Of a stretch of 34,421 bases of DNA, positions 16,267 to 24,370 are shown in pieces. Source of the DNA: Microbacterium ureisolvens (GTDB lineage Bacteria > Actinomycetota > Actinomycetes > Actinomycetales > Microbacteriaceae); contig NZ_JAEUAX010000020.1 in the NCBI RefSeq assembly GCF_019511645.1, forward strand, positions 1-34,421, in the 5' to 3' direction. Position 1 is the stretch's first letter; the number at the start of each line of letters is the position of its first letter. The translations under genes and the position numbers were made by a program. The notes beneath the pieces are model-generated. The model ran no database searches. It saw nothing but the letters and a program-made list of their open reading frames with translations, and was not told where the DNA came from.

Positions 16267-17112
16267 TCAGGAGGTCTTGCGCAGCCAGCGGCTGATGCGG
16301 TTGATGGAGAGCACCGTCACGACCGTGACGAGCGCCGGGTAGAGCACGAGCCACGGAGCACGGGGGTAGTCCTTGCCCGAGGAGATGAGCAGGCCCCAGT
16401 CCGACGCCGGCGGCGGGTCGCCGTAACCGAGGAACGCGAGCCCCGCGATGACGAGGATCGACAGGCCGAACTGCAGCACGGCGAGAGTCAGCACCGAGCG
16501 CGACGCGTTCGGCAGCACGTGCCGGAAGAGGATGTGGCCGCGCGAGCCTCCCTGGAGAGCGGATGCCTCGACGAAGACCGCCCGCCTGGTCTTGATGACC
16601 TCCGACCTCATGACGCGGGCGAACACCGCGACGGCCGAGACGCCCGTGGCGATCGCGGCGTTGATCGTCTGGAAGCCGAGCGAGCTGACGATGACCACCG
16701 CGAGAAGGAAGCTCGGGATGGCGAGGAGCACGTCCACCACGCGCGCGAGCGCGATGTCCGTCCACCCGGCGAAGAAGCCGGCGACCAGGCCGATCGCGCC
16801 GCCGACGACGACCCCGATCCCCACCGCTACGAGTGCGCTCAGCACGGAGGACTGGGTGCCGAACACCACGCGCGCGAACTGGTCGCGACCGAGCTGGTCG
16901 GTGCCGAAGACGTGCTCGAGACTCGGCGGCAGGAACTTGTCGGCCGGAACGCCGACCGCGGGATCGTAGGACGTGAACAGCGCGGGGACGCTCGCCCAGG
17001 CGAGCACGACCGCGAGGGCGATGAACGACAGCGCGACGGTCGGCGGCACGACCGCGGCGAAGGCGCGGCCGGCGGTGACGGGGCGTCGGATCGTGAGGGC
17101 TGCGCCGGTCAT
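16267..17112 (-). CDS. Peptide/nickel-type ABC transporter permease (DppC type)
   Basis: 281 residues from ATG 17112. One N-terminal helix (PTVALSFIALAVVLAWASVPALF) is followed by the DppC/OppC signature HVFGTDQLGRDQFARVVFGTQSS. Further membrane segments include GIGVVVGGAIGLVAGFFAGW and VVDVLLAIPSFLLAVVIVSS. The EAA-like loop is EASALQGGSRGHILFRHVLPNA. The start overlaps the preceding permease stop by 4 bp (ATGA), and GGAGGAGGTGAGC just upstream is a very strong ribosome site. The long frame to 17760 is a shadow. Confidence 0.93.
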   Translation of the reverse strand: MTGAALTIRRPVTAGRAFAAVVPPTVALSFIALAVVLAWASVPALFTSYDPAVGVPADKFLPPSLEHVFGTDQLGRDQFARVVFGTQSSVLSALVAVGIGVVVGGAIGLVAGFFAGWTDIALARVVDVLLAIPSFLLAVVIVSSLGFQTINAAIATGVSAVAVFARVMRSEVIKTRRAVFVEASALQGGSRGHILFRHVLPNASRSVLTLAVLQFGLSILVIAGLAFLGYGDPPPASDWGLLISSGKDYPRAPWLVLYPALVTVVTVLSINRISRWLRKTS

Positions 17113-18131
17113 ATGACGCTCACCTCCTCCTGGAGCGGGGTCCGGATCGGCTGCTCGGCGACGGGTGAGGCGTCGCGCGAGCGAAGGGTCCGCTCGAGGC
17201 TCACGCGCGGGTCGAGCAGGGGGTAGGCGAGGTCGGCGATGAGGTTGACGATCACGAAGACGACGGCCGCGAGCGAGACGACGGCTTGCAGCACCGGCAG
17301 ATCCTGGCTGGCGACGGCGCGCTGCACGAGCGTGCCGATACCGGTGCGGCCGAAGATCGTCTCCGTGATGAGCGAGCCGCCCAGCAGCTCGCCGACGATG
17401 AGCGCCAGCACGGTGATCGTCGGCAGCGCCGAGGGTTTGACGAGATGACGCGCGAACAGCCGGGTGCGGCGCAGACCCTGTGAACGGGCGACAGCGACGT
17501 ATTCCTGGCGCGACTCGTGATCGAGGTTGGCGATGAGTACCTCGGCGAGCTGGGCCGACACGGGGATGCCGAGGGCGATCGCCGCGAAGAAGGTGGACCA
17601 GGGACTCTCGGCGTCGATGATGCGGAAAAGCCCGAGGCCGAATGCGAAGACCTGGATCAGCAGCAGGCCGATGACGAAGTTCGGCACGGAGAGGAACAGC
17701 GACGGCAGCGCGCGCAGGAGGCCCTGCCCGTACTTCGCGGGCAGCACCTGCGTGCCCCACGCGATGAGCGCGGCCACGATGATCGCCACGACCAGCGCCG
17801 TCGACGCGAGGATGAGCGTCGACGGCAGCGCCTCGGCGATGAGCTGGTCCACCGGAAGGTTGGAGCGCAGCGAGATGCCGAAGTCACCGGTGAGGAACCG
17901 CGTCAACGAGGTCCACAGCTGAGTCAGCAGCGGCTCATCGAGCCCGTAGTAGGCGATGATGCGGTCGATGTCTTCCTGCGTGAACCCGTTGTCGGGATTC
18001 TTCAGCGTGCTCGACACCGGATCACCGGGAAGCACACTGATCACGAAGAACGTGAAGACATAGGCGAGCAGCACCACGACGATCGCCTGCGCTGTGCGCG
18101 ACAGCGCGAAGCGCGCGTAAGGGGATTTCAT
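17109..18131 (-). CDS. Peptide/nickel-type ABC transporter permease (DppB type)
   Basis: 340 residues. It starts with a membrane helix (TAQAIVVVLLAYVFTFFVISVLPGDPV) of the DppB/OppB class, where LPGDP is a hallmark. A periplasmic loop and five further predicted helices follow. The EAA loop is EYVAVARSQGLRRTRLFARHLVKPSALP, followed by GELLGGSLITETIFGRTGIGTLVQRAV, typical of this subunit. The tail after LLDPRVSLERTLR is unusually extended. It is coupled to the next permease by a 4-bp overlap and lies 70 bp after the binding-protein gene. Confidence 0.94.
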   Translation of the reverse strand: MKSPYARFALSRTAQAIVVVLLAYVFTFFVISVLPGDPVSSTLKNPDNGFTQEDIDRIIAYYGLDEPLLTQLWTSLTRFLTGDFGISLRSNLPVDQLIAEALPSTLILASTALVVAIIVAALIAWGTQVLPAKYGQGLLRALPSLFLSVPNFVIGLLLIQVFAFGLGLFRIIDAESPWSTFFAAIALGIPVSAQLAEVLIANLDHESRQEYVAVARSQGLRRTRLFARHLVKPSALPTITVLALIVGELLGGSLITETIFGRTGIGTLVQRAVASQDLPVLQAVVSLAAVVFVIVNLIADLAYPLLDPRVSLERTLRSRDASPVAEQPIRTPLQEEVSVI

Positions 18132-18201
18132 CTCGGCATCCTCGGGATCGGGAACGGATGCCGGGGCGCCGCGTCCCTGGAGGAGGCGGCGCCCCGACGG
18201 G

Positions 18202-19863
18202 TCAACGGTCGAGCCAGGCGGTGAAGTAGTTCGCGTAGGCGAGGCCGTTGTACGTGACGTCCTTCACTTCGGGCGACTGCACATAGACGCGCTGCACGAT
18301 CTGAGTGATCGGCGCGAAGTAGCCCTTCTCGAGGACGTACTGCTGCAGCTCCTCGAACACCGGCTCACGAGACTCGCGGTCCGTCGCGGAGGCCAGCTGC
18401 GCGGCGAGGTCGTTCAGGGTCTCGTCGCTCGTGCCGACCTTGAACCAGTCCTCGTCGCCCGGATTGCTCGCCGTCAGCACACCGGGGATGGTGCCGATGT
18501 CGACGAAGCTGCGGGTGATCTCCGTGGCCTGCAGGGTCTTGTTGTTGATGACCTTCTCGCCGTACGTCACCACGTCGTACGCCTCGATGTCGACCGTGAA
18601 GCCGATCTCGGCGAGCTGCTGCGCGACGAGCTCGTCGATCGCCTTGGAGGTGGCGAGATACGGGTTCGGGTAGAGAGTCAGCGCGAGCTGCTGCCCGTCC
18701 TTCTCGCGAACGCCGTTGGCGCCCTCCACCCAGCCGGCATCGTCCAGCAGCTGCTCGGCGAGGTCCGGGTCGTAGGCGAACGCATCAGTGTGGTCGGTAG
18801 CCTCGGGCACATTGCTCTGCACGAATGACTCGGCGGCGAACCAGTCCTCCGTGTAGACGGTCGACAGGATCTCATCGCGGTCGATGCCGTGCGTGAACGC
18901 CTGGCGCACCGCCTCCTCGCCGAACGGCGCTGCCGTGGTGTTGAGGGCATAGCCGTTGACGAAGCCGAGGTAGCGCGGCACCGCGACCTCGAAGCCCTCG
19001 TCCTTCAGCGCGTCGAGCTCCTGCGGCGACGCGTTGTACGCGACATCCGCCTGTCCCGACTGGACCGAGCCCGTGCGCAGCGTCGGCTCGGCCACGATCT
19101 TGTACGTGATCGTGTCGAGGTAGGCCGGGCCGTCGTGCTCGAGAGCCTCGGGGCCCCAGTCGTAGTCCTCGCGCTTGGTCAGGACGACGCTGTCGCCCTC
19201 CTTCCACGACTCGACGACGAATGGCCCGCTGCCGATGTCGTTCGACAGATCCGCCTGCTCCTCCGCCGGGAGCGCCAGCGACTCGGGCGAGATGAGGATC
19301 GATCCGTGGTACGCGAGCGTCGGGATGAAGCTCAGCGTCGCCTTCGAGAATGTCACCTTCACCGTCGCATCGTCGACGGCCTCCGCGCCGACGTAGTTCG
19401 CCGACGGGAACAGCCCGACGCGGGCGATGCCCTTGTCGGGGGCGCCCTTCGCCCAGATGTCGATGTTCGCGACGACGGCCGCTGCGTCGACCGGCGTTCC
19501 GTCGGAGAACGTGACGCCGTCCTTCAGGTGGATCGTGAACTCCGTCGCCGCGTCGTTCTGCTCCCAGCTCTCCGCGACCCACGGGCTGAGTTCGCCGTCG
19601 CCGTCGACGTAGATGAGCTTGTCGGTCAGGTGCCCCCACACGTGACCCTGGTAGCTGGAGATCGAGCTCGAGTTGGGGATCCACGTGGCTCCGAGCGAGT
19701 CGATGAGGAAGGTGAGGTCGCCGCCCTCCTTCGGCTCGTCCGAGCCGGCGCTCGCCTGAGAGGCGGCGCCGCCGGCGCAGCCGGCGAGGAGAGCGACGGC
19801 GGCGAGCGCCGTGGTGGCGACGAGGGCGGCACGTCGCAACGGGTGTCGGGTGCGGGTGGTCAT
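18202..19863 (-). CDS. Family-5 ABC substrate-binding lipoprotein
   Basis: 553 residues. The basic N-terminus MTTRTRHPLRRAALVATTALAAVALLAGCAGG is a lipoprotein signal with lipobox LLAGC. The mature domain follows the DppA/OppA pattern: GGDLTFLIDSL at the start, FTIHLKDGVTFSDGTPVDAAAVVANI, YALNTTAAPFGEEAVRQAFTHGIDRDEIL, and the two C-terminal lobes. Ligands of this family range from peptides to nickel and opines, and nothing visible fixes the ligand here. AAGGAACATC precedes ATG 19863. It follows the FAD oxidase gene by 76 bp. Confidence 0.94.
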   Translation of the reverse strand: MTTRTRHPLRRAALVATTALAAVALLAGCAGGAASQASAGSDEPKEGGDLTFLIDSLGATWIPNSSSISSYQGHVWGHLTDKLIYVDGDGELSPWVAESWEQNDAATEFTIHLKDGVTFSDGTPVDAAAVVANIDIWAKGAPDKGIARVGLFPSANYVGAEAVDDATVKVTFSKATLSFIPTLAYHGSILISPESLALPAEEQADLSNDIGSGPFVVESWKEGDSVVLTKREDYDWGPEALEHDGPAYLDTITYKIVAEPTLRTGSVQSGQADVAYNASPQELDALKDEGFEVAVPRYLGFVNGYALNTTAAPFGEEAVRQAFTHGIDRDEILSTVYTEDWFAAESFVQSNVPEATDHTDAFAYDPDLAEQLLDDAGWVEGANGVREKDGQQLALTLYPNPYLATSKAIDELVAQQLAEIGFTVDIEAYDVVTYGEKVINNKTLQATEITRSFVDIGTIPGVLTASNPGDEDWFKVGTSDETLNDLAAQLASATDRESREPVFEELQQYVLEKGYFAPITQIVQRVYVQSPEVKDVTYNGLAYANYFTAWLDR

Positions 19864-19939
19864 GATGTTCCTTGCTGTGAGGGGTGCGGGTCGGCAGTGA
19901 GGCGGTTGCCGAGATGTCCGGGGCCAGAGGCCCCGAGGT

Positions 19940-21364
19940 TCAGAGGGCCTTGCCGGGATTGAGCAGTTCGAACGGGTCGAAGGCGGCTTTGACGGCGAGC
20001 TGGGCTTCGCGGCTGCGTGGCGAGAGCTCCAGCGCCGCGAGTTCCCGCTTGACCGTTCCGATGCCGTGCTCGCCGCTCACCGTGCCGCCCAGCGACAGCG
20101 CGAGGCGGGCGAGCTCGTCGGACGCGTCGTGGAGCTCCGCCGGCGGGACGAGTGGGTCGGCGCCGTCGGGGATGGGCCTGGTGATGACGGGATGGAGGTT
20201 GCCGTCGCCCGCGTGCGCGACGGCCCCGATCTCGACCCCGAAGCGCTCCTCGAGTTCCGGCAGCGCGGCGTAGACGTCGGGGATCCGCGACTTCGGCACG
20301 GCGATGTCGCCGCCGGCGAACCACGAGCGCTCGTCGAAGCCGCGCCCACCCCGGCGGAGTGCCCACAGCGCCTGGCCCGCAGCATCCGTCTCCTGGGTGA
20401 CGCACCCGCCGACAGCCTCGAGGGCGTCACGAAGGTCGGCGAACTGCTCGTCGATCCCGTAGCCGTCGAGCTCGATGAGCAGGAGCGAACCGCCACGGAT
20501 GCTGAGATCTGTGCCGCGGTGTCTATCGATGTTGGCGAGCGTGCGTCCGTCGAGGAACTCGATGACGGCGGGGCGCACCGAGCTGCGCGTGATGGCGGAC
20601 AGAGCCGACGCCCCGGCCGCGGTCGAGTCGAAGAACGCCGACACCGTGCGACGGGCGACCGGGATGGGGCGCAGCCGGACGGTCGCACGGACGACGATTC
20701 CCAGCACTCCCTCCGAGCCGACGAACAGCGAGACCAGGTCGAGCCCGGTGACCCCCTTGATCGAGCGGTGGCCGACCGTTATGAGTTCGCCGTCGGCGAG
20801 CACCACGTCGAGAGCGAGCACCGACTCGCGGGTGACGCCGTACTTCGCGCAGCGCAGGCCGCCGGCGTTGGTGGCGACGTTGCCGCCGATCGTCGAGATC
20901 TCGTAGCTCGCGGGGTCGGGCGCATAGAACAGGCCCCACGCCGCGAGATGCTCGTTGAGCGCGGCGTTCAGCACCCCCGGTTCGACGACGGCGACCTCGT
21001 CGAGCGGGGCGACTTCCACGATGCGGTCGAGCCGCTCCGCCGAGACGACGAGCTGTGCGGCGGTCGCCGAGGCTCCGCCGGAAAGACCTGTGCCTGCGCC
21101 GCGCGGCACGATCGTGACGCCGTGTCGGGCGGCGGCGCGGACGACCTCCTGCACCTCCTCGGTGGTGGCAGGGAGCGCCACGGCGGGACCGGATGCTGCA
21201 TCCCCGCGCGCCCGCCCCGTCGCAGCGTCGTCGAGGTAGGCGATCGTGTCGGCAGAGGGGGCGAGCACCGTGATGTGCGGGAAGCTCGTCGCGAGGTCGT
21301 CGAGCACGTCGGAGAGCGCGCTGATGCGCGTCGTGAGTTCGCTGACGGGGGCCGTGGCAGCCAT
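19940..21364 (-). CDS. FAD-binding oxidase, GlcD / D-2-hydroxyacid dehydrogenase type
   Basis: 474 residues from ATG 21364. The PCMH-type FAD domain contains VALPATTEEVQEVVRAAARHGVTIVPRGAGTGLSGGA, STIGGNVATNAGGLRCAKYGVTRESVLALDVVLADGE and FVGSEGVLGIVVRATVRLRP. The C-terminal cap has HAGDGNLHPVI and the closing GGTVSGEHGIGTVKRELAALELSP. This set fits glycolate oxidase GlcD and D-lactate/D-2-hydroxyglutarate dehydrogenases, which oxidise a 2-hydroxyacid to a 2-oxoacid. It precedes a peptide-type importer and aminotransferase on the same strand and is the probable first gene of the run. A GAAAGG ribosome site supports the start; 32 extra open codons upstream look non-coding. Confidence 0.93.
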   Translation of the reverse strand: MAATAPVSELTTRISALSDVLDDLATSFPHITVLAPSADTIAYLDDAATGRARGDAASGPAVALPATTEEVQEVVRAAARHGVTIVPRGAGTGLSGGASATAAQLVVSAERLDRIVEVAPLDEVAVVEPGVLNAALNEHLAAWGLFYAPDPASYEISTIGGNVATNAGGLRCAKYGVTRESVLALDVVLADGELITVGHRSIKGVTGLDLVSLFVGSEGVLGIVVRATVRLRPIPVARRTVSAFFDSTAAGASALSAITRSSVRPAVIEFLDGRTLANIDRHRGTDLSIRGGSLLLIELDGYGIDEQFADLRDALEAVGGCVTQETDAAGQALWALRRGGRGFDERSWFAGGDIAVPKSRIPDVYAALPELEERFGVEIGAVAHAGDGNLHPVITRPIPDGADPLVPPAELHDASDELARLALSLGGTVSGEHGIGTVKRELAALELSPRSREAQLAVKAAFDPFELLNPGKAL

Positions 21365-21732
21365 GGGGGCCTTTCGCAAGGAGTGTCGAAGCGGAGCAGG
21401 TACCCCTCCGCGGCTTCCCCAGACGGTAGGGAAAGTCCTCGCGTCCGTGCGCTGCCTCATGTCACCCGGCGTCCGAGTGGGTCACGGCTCGTCGCACAAC
21501 GTCACGCGACGACATCTTTCTGGACTCGGTTCAGCGAGTCCGCAGGTCGTCCTCTGCGAGGTCAGCGTGCGCGATAGCGGCGCCCCCTGCGCGCACGCGA
21601 AGCGCCGAAGTCGGCCGCGCGACTGGCGCCGGCTTGAACCAGCTCCCCGCACACGCGGCAGGCGATCGCCCGCCGATGGCCCGTCCTCCGTTCGCCGCAC
21701 GCCGCGGGATCCGAATCGAGTGCGGGTGAGCT
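21365..21732. other. Intergenic region upstream of the oxidase/transporter run
   Basis: About 370 bp that should contain the leftward promoter for the FAD oxidase and transporter genes. I found no convincing -35/-10 pair, operator palindrome or small gene. Overlapping open frames on both strands look like shadows. Confidence 0.4.
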
Positions 21733-21758
21733 CCGCGCTCTCGTTTCGCCGAGCGCGG
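21733..21758 (-). terminator. Candidate terminator after the YdeI-like gene
   Basis: A perfect 8-bp stem CCGCGCTC/GAGCGCGG (21733-21740 with 21751-21758) closes a 10-base loop directly after the leftward stop codon at 21760-21762. There is no clear T-run, so efficiency is uncertain. Confidence 0.5.
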
Positions 21759-21759
21759 C

Positions 21760-22332
21760 TCAGTGGATCGTCTCGCCCCGCTCGAGCATGGCGACGTACT
21801 GGGCGACGCGGGCCGCACGGCTCTCTGGCCGCTTCAGGCTGCTCACGCGGAACGTCATCGCGAAGCGGTTCTGCGCCGACTGCGCGGCGAACGCGGCGGC
21901 GATCGCCGGGTCGGCGTCGAGTGCCGCCTGGAGCTCGGGCGGGATCTCTCCGTCGCGCTGACGGTAGGCGGCATCCCATCGCCCATCTGCCTTCGCACGG
22001 TCGATCTCACGGAGGCCGGCCGGCCGCATCCGGCCCTCCTCGATCAGACGGGCGGCATGCTCGATGTTGACCTTCGACCACACCCCGCGCGGCCGGCGCG
22101 GCGTGAAGACCTGCAAGAAGTAGTCGGCATCCAGTGATTGCTTCTGCCCGTCGATCCAGCCGAAGCACAGCGCGGCGTCCAACGCCTCGGCGTATGTGAT
22201 GCCCGGCTTGTTCGACGCCACCTTGCGGACGCGCAGCCTCACTCCGTCGGGATCTGGATCGGACTCCAGCCAGCGCTCCCATTCCTCGACGGTGTCCACG
22301 TGCAGCTCGGGCTTGGCAGAGGCGGCGACCAT
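21760..22332 (-). CDS. YdeI/OmpD-associated family protein
   Basis: 190 residues. ALDAALCFGWIDGQKQSLDADYFLQVFTPRRPRGVWSKVN (about 50-89) is the signature of the YdeI/OmpD-associated (bacteriocin-protection) family. AARLIEEGRMRPAGLREIDRAKADGRWDAAYR and a C-terminal segment with PPELQAALDADPAIAAAFAAQS and VAQYVAMLERGETIH complete the usual architecture. The biochemical function is not established, and no membrane segment or signal peptide is present. It is transcribed alone and divergently from a small membrane-protein gene. Confidence 0.9.
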   Translation of the reverse strand: MVAASAKPELHVDTVEEWERWLESDPDPDGVRLRVRKVASNKPGITYAEALDAALCFGWIDGQKQSLDADYFLQVFTPRRPRGVWSKVNIEHAARLIEEGRMRPAGLREIDRAKADGRWDAAYRQRDGEIPPELQAALDADPAIAAAFAAQSAQNRFAMTFRVSSLKRPESRAARVAQYVAMLERGETIH

Positions 22333-22370
22333 CCTCGAACGGTAGACCCTTGCGCCGACACGTTCGCAAC

Positions 22371-22385
22371 GGGGGCACGGCCCCC
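22371..22385. repeat. Short GC-rich hairpin in a divergent intergenic region
   Basis: GGGGGC-ACG-GCCCCC forms a perfect 6-bp stem with a 3-base loop, 38 bp upstream of both flanking starts. It could be a protein-binding site or a transcript hairpin for either divergent gene; nothing shows which. Confidence 0.4.
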
Positions 22386-22410
22386 GGGATCACGACGACC
22401 GGCGCCTCGA

Positions 22411-22416
22411 TAGTGT
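22411..22416 (+). promoter_or_regulatory. -10 element of a probable leaderless transcript
   Basis: TAGTGT (TAnnnT) ends 6 bp before the GTG start codon at 22423 and no ribosome site is present, so transcription would begin at or near the start codon. Confidence 0.5.
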
Positions 22417-22422
22417 CGACGC

Positions 22423-22713
22423 GTGAGCGAGCGTACGAGATCGATCGTCGCGTGGACGGTTGCCGGAATCGTGATCGCGGCAGGTGCCGTCGTGCTGATC
22501 GTCGGGTTGCTGACTCCGGTCACATTCGGCTGGTTCGCGTACCAACCGCTCGCCGACGCGATGTTCGTTCCCGGTGCCGGCGTGTTCTTGTCCCCCGTCA
22601 CCATCATCGGGTGGGTCATCCTGACAATCGGGCTTCTGGCAGTCGCCTTCCTCGCCGGCCGGCGTACTGCGCGAGGGCGACCCAAACGCCCGAACTCCGA
22701 TTCTGCGATCTGA
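22423..22713 (+). CDS. Small two-helix membrane protein, function unknown
   Basis: 96 residues from GTG 22423. Helix 1 is IVAWTVAGIVIAAGAVVLIVGLL (about 8-30) and helix 2 is VFLSPVTIIGWVILTIGLLAVAFLAG (about 54-79). A basic cytoplasmic tail GRRTARGRPKRP follows. The loop between them (FGWFAYQPLADAMFVPGAG) is moderately hydrophobic. The family is not recognised by name. The start fits a leaderless GTG with a -10 just upstream. It stands alone between a divergent YdeI-like gene and a convergent pair. Confidence 0.75.
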   Translation: MSERTRSIVAWTVAGIVIAAGAVVLIVGLLTPVTFGWFAYQPLADAMFVPGAGVFLSPVTIIGWVILTIGLLAVAFLAGRRTARGRPKRPNSDSAI

Positions 22714-22777
22714 GGCCAGCCACGGACAGACTCCACAAACGCGAAGTGCCCGCATAGCGATCGCAGGACTCACCCTT

Positions 22778-22800
22778 GCCGGGTTAGCCGTCAGCCCGGC
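22778..22800. terminator. Candidate bidirectional terminator
   Basis: An 8-bp stem including one wobble (GCCGGGTT with AGCCCGGC) closes a 7-base loop AGCCGTC. It abuts the leftward stop at 22801-22803 and lies 65 bp beyond the rightward membrane-protein stop. Confidence 0.45.
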
Positions 22801-22956
22801 TCAGTGGGTGATGTTGGTGAGGGGCTGGATGATCTGGAACATGCCGGTCATGTCGCGGCGCATGAAGCCGATCGATTCGTACAGGCCGGCTTCTGCGAGC
22901 TCTCGATGCTCCTCCGCGGTGGGAAGACGGTCCTCGAGCGACCACGTGGCTGTCAT
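22801..22956 (-). CDS. Small coupled ORF (51 aa), GNAT-tail-like
   Basis: ATG 22954-22956 overlaps the isochorismatase-like stop by 4 bp (ATGA) and is preceded by GGAGGTCGGCCG, an excellent ribosome site. The product starts MTATWSLEDRLPTAEEH and ends QPLTNITH. The middle ELAEAGLYESIGFMRRDM resembles the last beta-alpha element of GNAT acetyltransferases (LYESxGF), but the rest of such a domain is absent. It may be a genuine mini-protein or a decayed acetyltransferase end. The overlap and ribosome site argue that it is translated. Confidence 0.6.
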   Translation of the reverse strand: MTATWSLEDRLPTAEEHRELAEAGLYESIGFMRRDMTGMFQIIQPLTNITH

Positions 22957-23522
22957 CGGCCGACCTCCTCACGGATATCCGAGGATCCGAGAGCGACGGC
23001 GCCATGCGTATCGATTCCGAACATCTGCCCTGGGGAGCGCAGGCCACGGAAGTACATATTGGTGTGCGCGACGATCTGCGCACCGGTGATCATGACACCG
23101 TCGTGCTCGGCATCCGTGGTCGTATGCGCGTCCGACACCAGCGTCACCTCGTATCCGCGTGCGGCGGCGGACTGCGTCGTGGTACGGATGCAGTAGTCGC
23201 TCTGCGCTCCGGCGACCACCAGCCTGGTTACGCCGAGCCCAGTCAGGATGTCGTCGAGGTCGGTGTCGGCGAACGAGTCCCGGTATGCCTTCCGCACCAG
23301 CGGTTCATCATCTCGCCGCCGTAGAGCCGGGACGAGCTGCCAAGACTCCGTGCCCTCCGCGAAGTCTCCGTGATCCTGCACCCACACGACCGGCACTCCC
23401 TCTGCGCGAGCACGGTCGACGAGCGTCGCGGTTCTCGCGACCACCCCTGCGGCGTCGACGCAATCAATCACCACTCCGACCTGCAGGTCGATCACGATCA
23501 CGGCAGAAGATGACGAAACCAC
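22953..23522 (-). CDS. Isochorismatase-family cysteine hydrolase
   Basis: 189 residues from GTG 23522. The catalytic triad is visible: Asp12 in IVIDLQVG, Lys78 in LVRKAYRDSF and Cys111 in GAQSDYCIRTT. After the Cys, the helix SAAARGYEVTLVSDAHTT is typical. Related enzymes hydrolyse amides such as nicotinamide or N-carbamoyl compounds; the actual substrate is unknown. The frame stays open to 23759, but upstream residues are non-protein-like. GATAAT 7 bp before GTG 23522 suggests a leaderless start there. The last 4 bp overlap a 51-codon ORF. Confidence 0.9.
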   Translation of the reverse strand: MVSSSSAVIVIDLQVGVVIDCVDAAGVVARTATLVDRARAEGVPVVWVQDHGDFAEGTESWQLVPALRRRDDEPLVRKAYRDSFADTDLDDILTGLGVTRLVVAGAQSDYCIRTTTQSAAARGYEVTLVSDAHTTTDAEHDGVMITGAQIVAHTNMYFRGLRSPGQMFGIDTHGAVALGSSDIREEVGR

Positions 23523-23529
23523 GACCACG

Positions 23530-23535
23530 ATTATC
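23530..23535 (-). promoter_or_regulatory. -10 element of the isochorismatase-like gene
   Basis: Leftward GATAAT matches TATAAT at five of six positions and ends 7 bp before GTG 23522. No ribosome site is seen, so a leaderless mRNA is likely. The -35 region (about CAGTCA) is poor. Confidence 0.55.
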
Positions 23536-23652
23536 TCAACGCGCCGCGGCGGTGACTGCGCCAGGACGTGAGCCAGAATCGGAGAGCGAGTGGCGTGCTT
23601 CGCCCGTGGACCCGTCGCGATGCCGCCATCCCCGTCGTGGATGAACCGAGTA

Positions 23653-24180
23653 CTACGAGTTGATCTGCTCCACGACGTCGTCCGCGGACTTCTCGATCGC
23701 TTCGCGCAGCTTCTCGTAGTCATCGGCGTCGATCGCCTTGCTGATGCGCTTGTCCGCACGGCTCAGCGCCTTCTCCACGTTGTCCGCCCACTTGTCGTCG
23801 ACCACCGCGACGACCGCCGAGGTTCCCGGCGCGAGGTACTCGTCGACGTCCACCCCGAACTGCTTCTCCTCGCGGTTCTTCTTGATCTTGCCCAGGATCG
23901 CCCCGACGCCAGCGCCGACCGCGGTGGCCGCGAGCAGCGGCGGCGCGAACAGGCCGACGACCACGCCGGCGCCGGCACCCCACGCGGCACCCTTGCCGAC
24001 CGACTTGTCGCCGTGCTCCTTGACCTGCACCTTGCCGTCCTTATCGCGGACCAGCACGACCGCGCCGACGACCTCGTAGCCACCGGCGTCCTGGCCACTT
24101 CGCAGGGCCTGGTAGTCGTCGGATGCAGACGCGGTGTCGTCGTACGAGCCGACCACCAGCGCAAGGTTCTTCGTACCCAT
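23653..24180 (-). CDS. DUF1269-type protein with glycine-zipper segment
   Basis: 175 residues. The N-terminal ferredoxin-like part (NLALVVGSYDDTASASDDYQAL, YEVVGAVVLVRDKDGKVQVKEHGDKSVGKGAAWGA) is typical of DUF1269. Next comes a Gly/Ala-rich hydrophobic hairpin (GAGAGVVVGLFAPPLLAATAVGAGVGAILGKI, about 69-100), then a charged C-terminal domain. It probably associates with the membrane, and its function is unknown. AAGGAGATGGATCT gives a strong ribosome site. It is divergent from the alpha/beta hydrolase gene. DUF1269 proteins often occur near stress genes, which suits the neighbouring cluster, but I saw no DevR-type box in front of it. Confidence 0.88.
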   Translation of the reverse strand: MGTKNLALVVGSYDDTASASDDYQALRSGQDAGGYEVVGAVVLVRDKDGKVQVKEHGDKSVGKGAAWGAGAGVVVGLFAPPLLAATAVGAGVGAILGKIKKNREEKQFGVDVDEYLAPGTSAVVAVVDDKWADNVEKALSRADKRISKAIDADDYEKLREAIEKSADDVVEQINS

Positions 24181-24358
24181 AGATCCATCTCCTTCGGTCG
24201 ATCACGAAGGCGACCGATCTCGCCGCCTCCGGCTCCGGGTCATCAAGGTGCTGCGATCCTATTGCGGCGCCCGCTGCCCGACCAGAGTCCGACGAAGGCC
24301 GAGGGACCAGACCGTCGCGGTTCCTGTCAAGGTGCCGCCCACGTCGCCCGCCGGTTCA

Positions 24359-24364
24359 TACGAT
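24359..24364 (+). promoter_or_regulatory. -10 element of the alpha/beta hydrolase gene
   Basis: TACGAT (TAnnnT) ends 6 bp before ATG 24371 with no ribosome site between them, again consistent with a leaderless transcript. Confidence 0.45.
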
Positions 24365-24370
24365 GAGCCC

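Noticed and set aside
15580..17226. 548-codon rightward open frame
   Set aside because: Antisense to the ABC genes, with highly charged low-complexity composition and no recognisable motif.
24311..24324. GGGACC half of a DevR-like box upstream of the alpha/beta hydrolase
   Set aside because: Only GGGACC is present; the TTCG centre and the CC end of the other boxes are missing, so it was not counted as a site.
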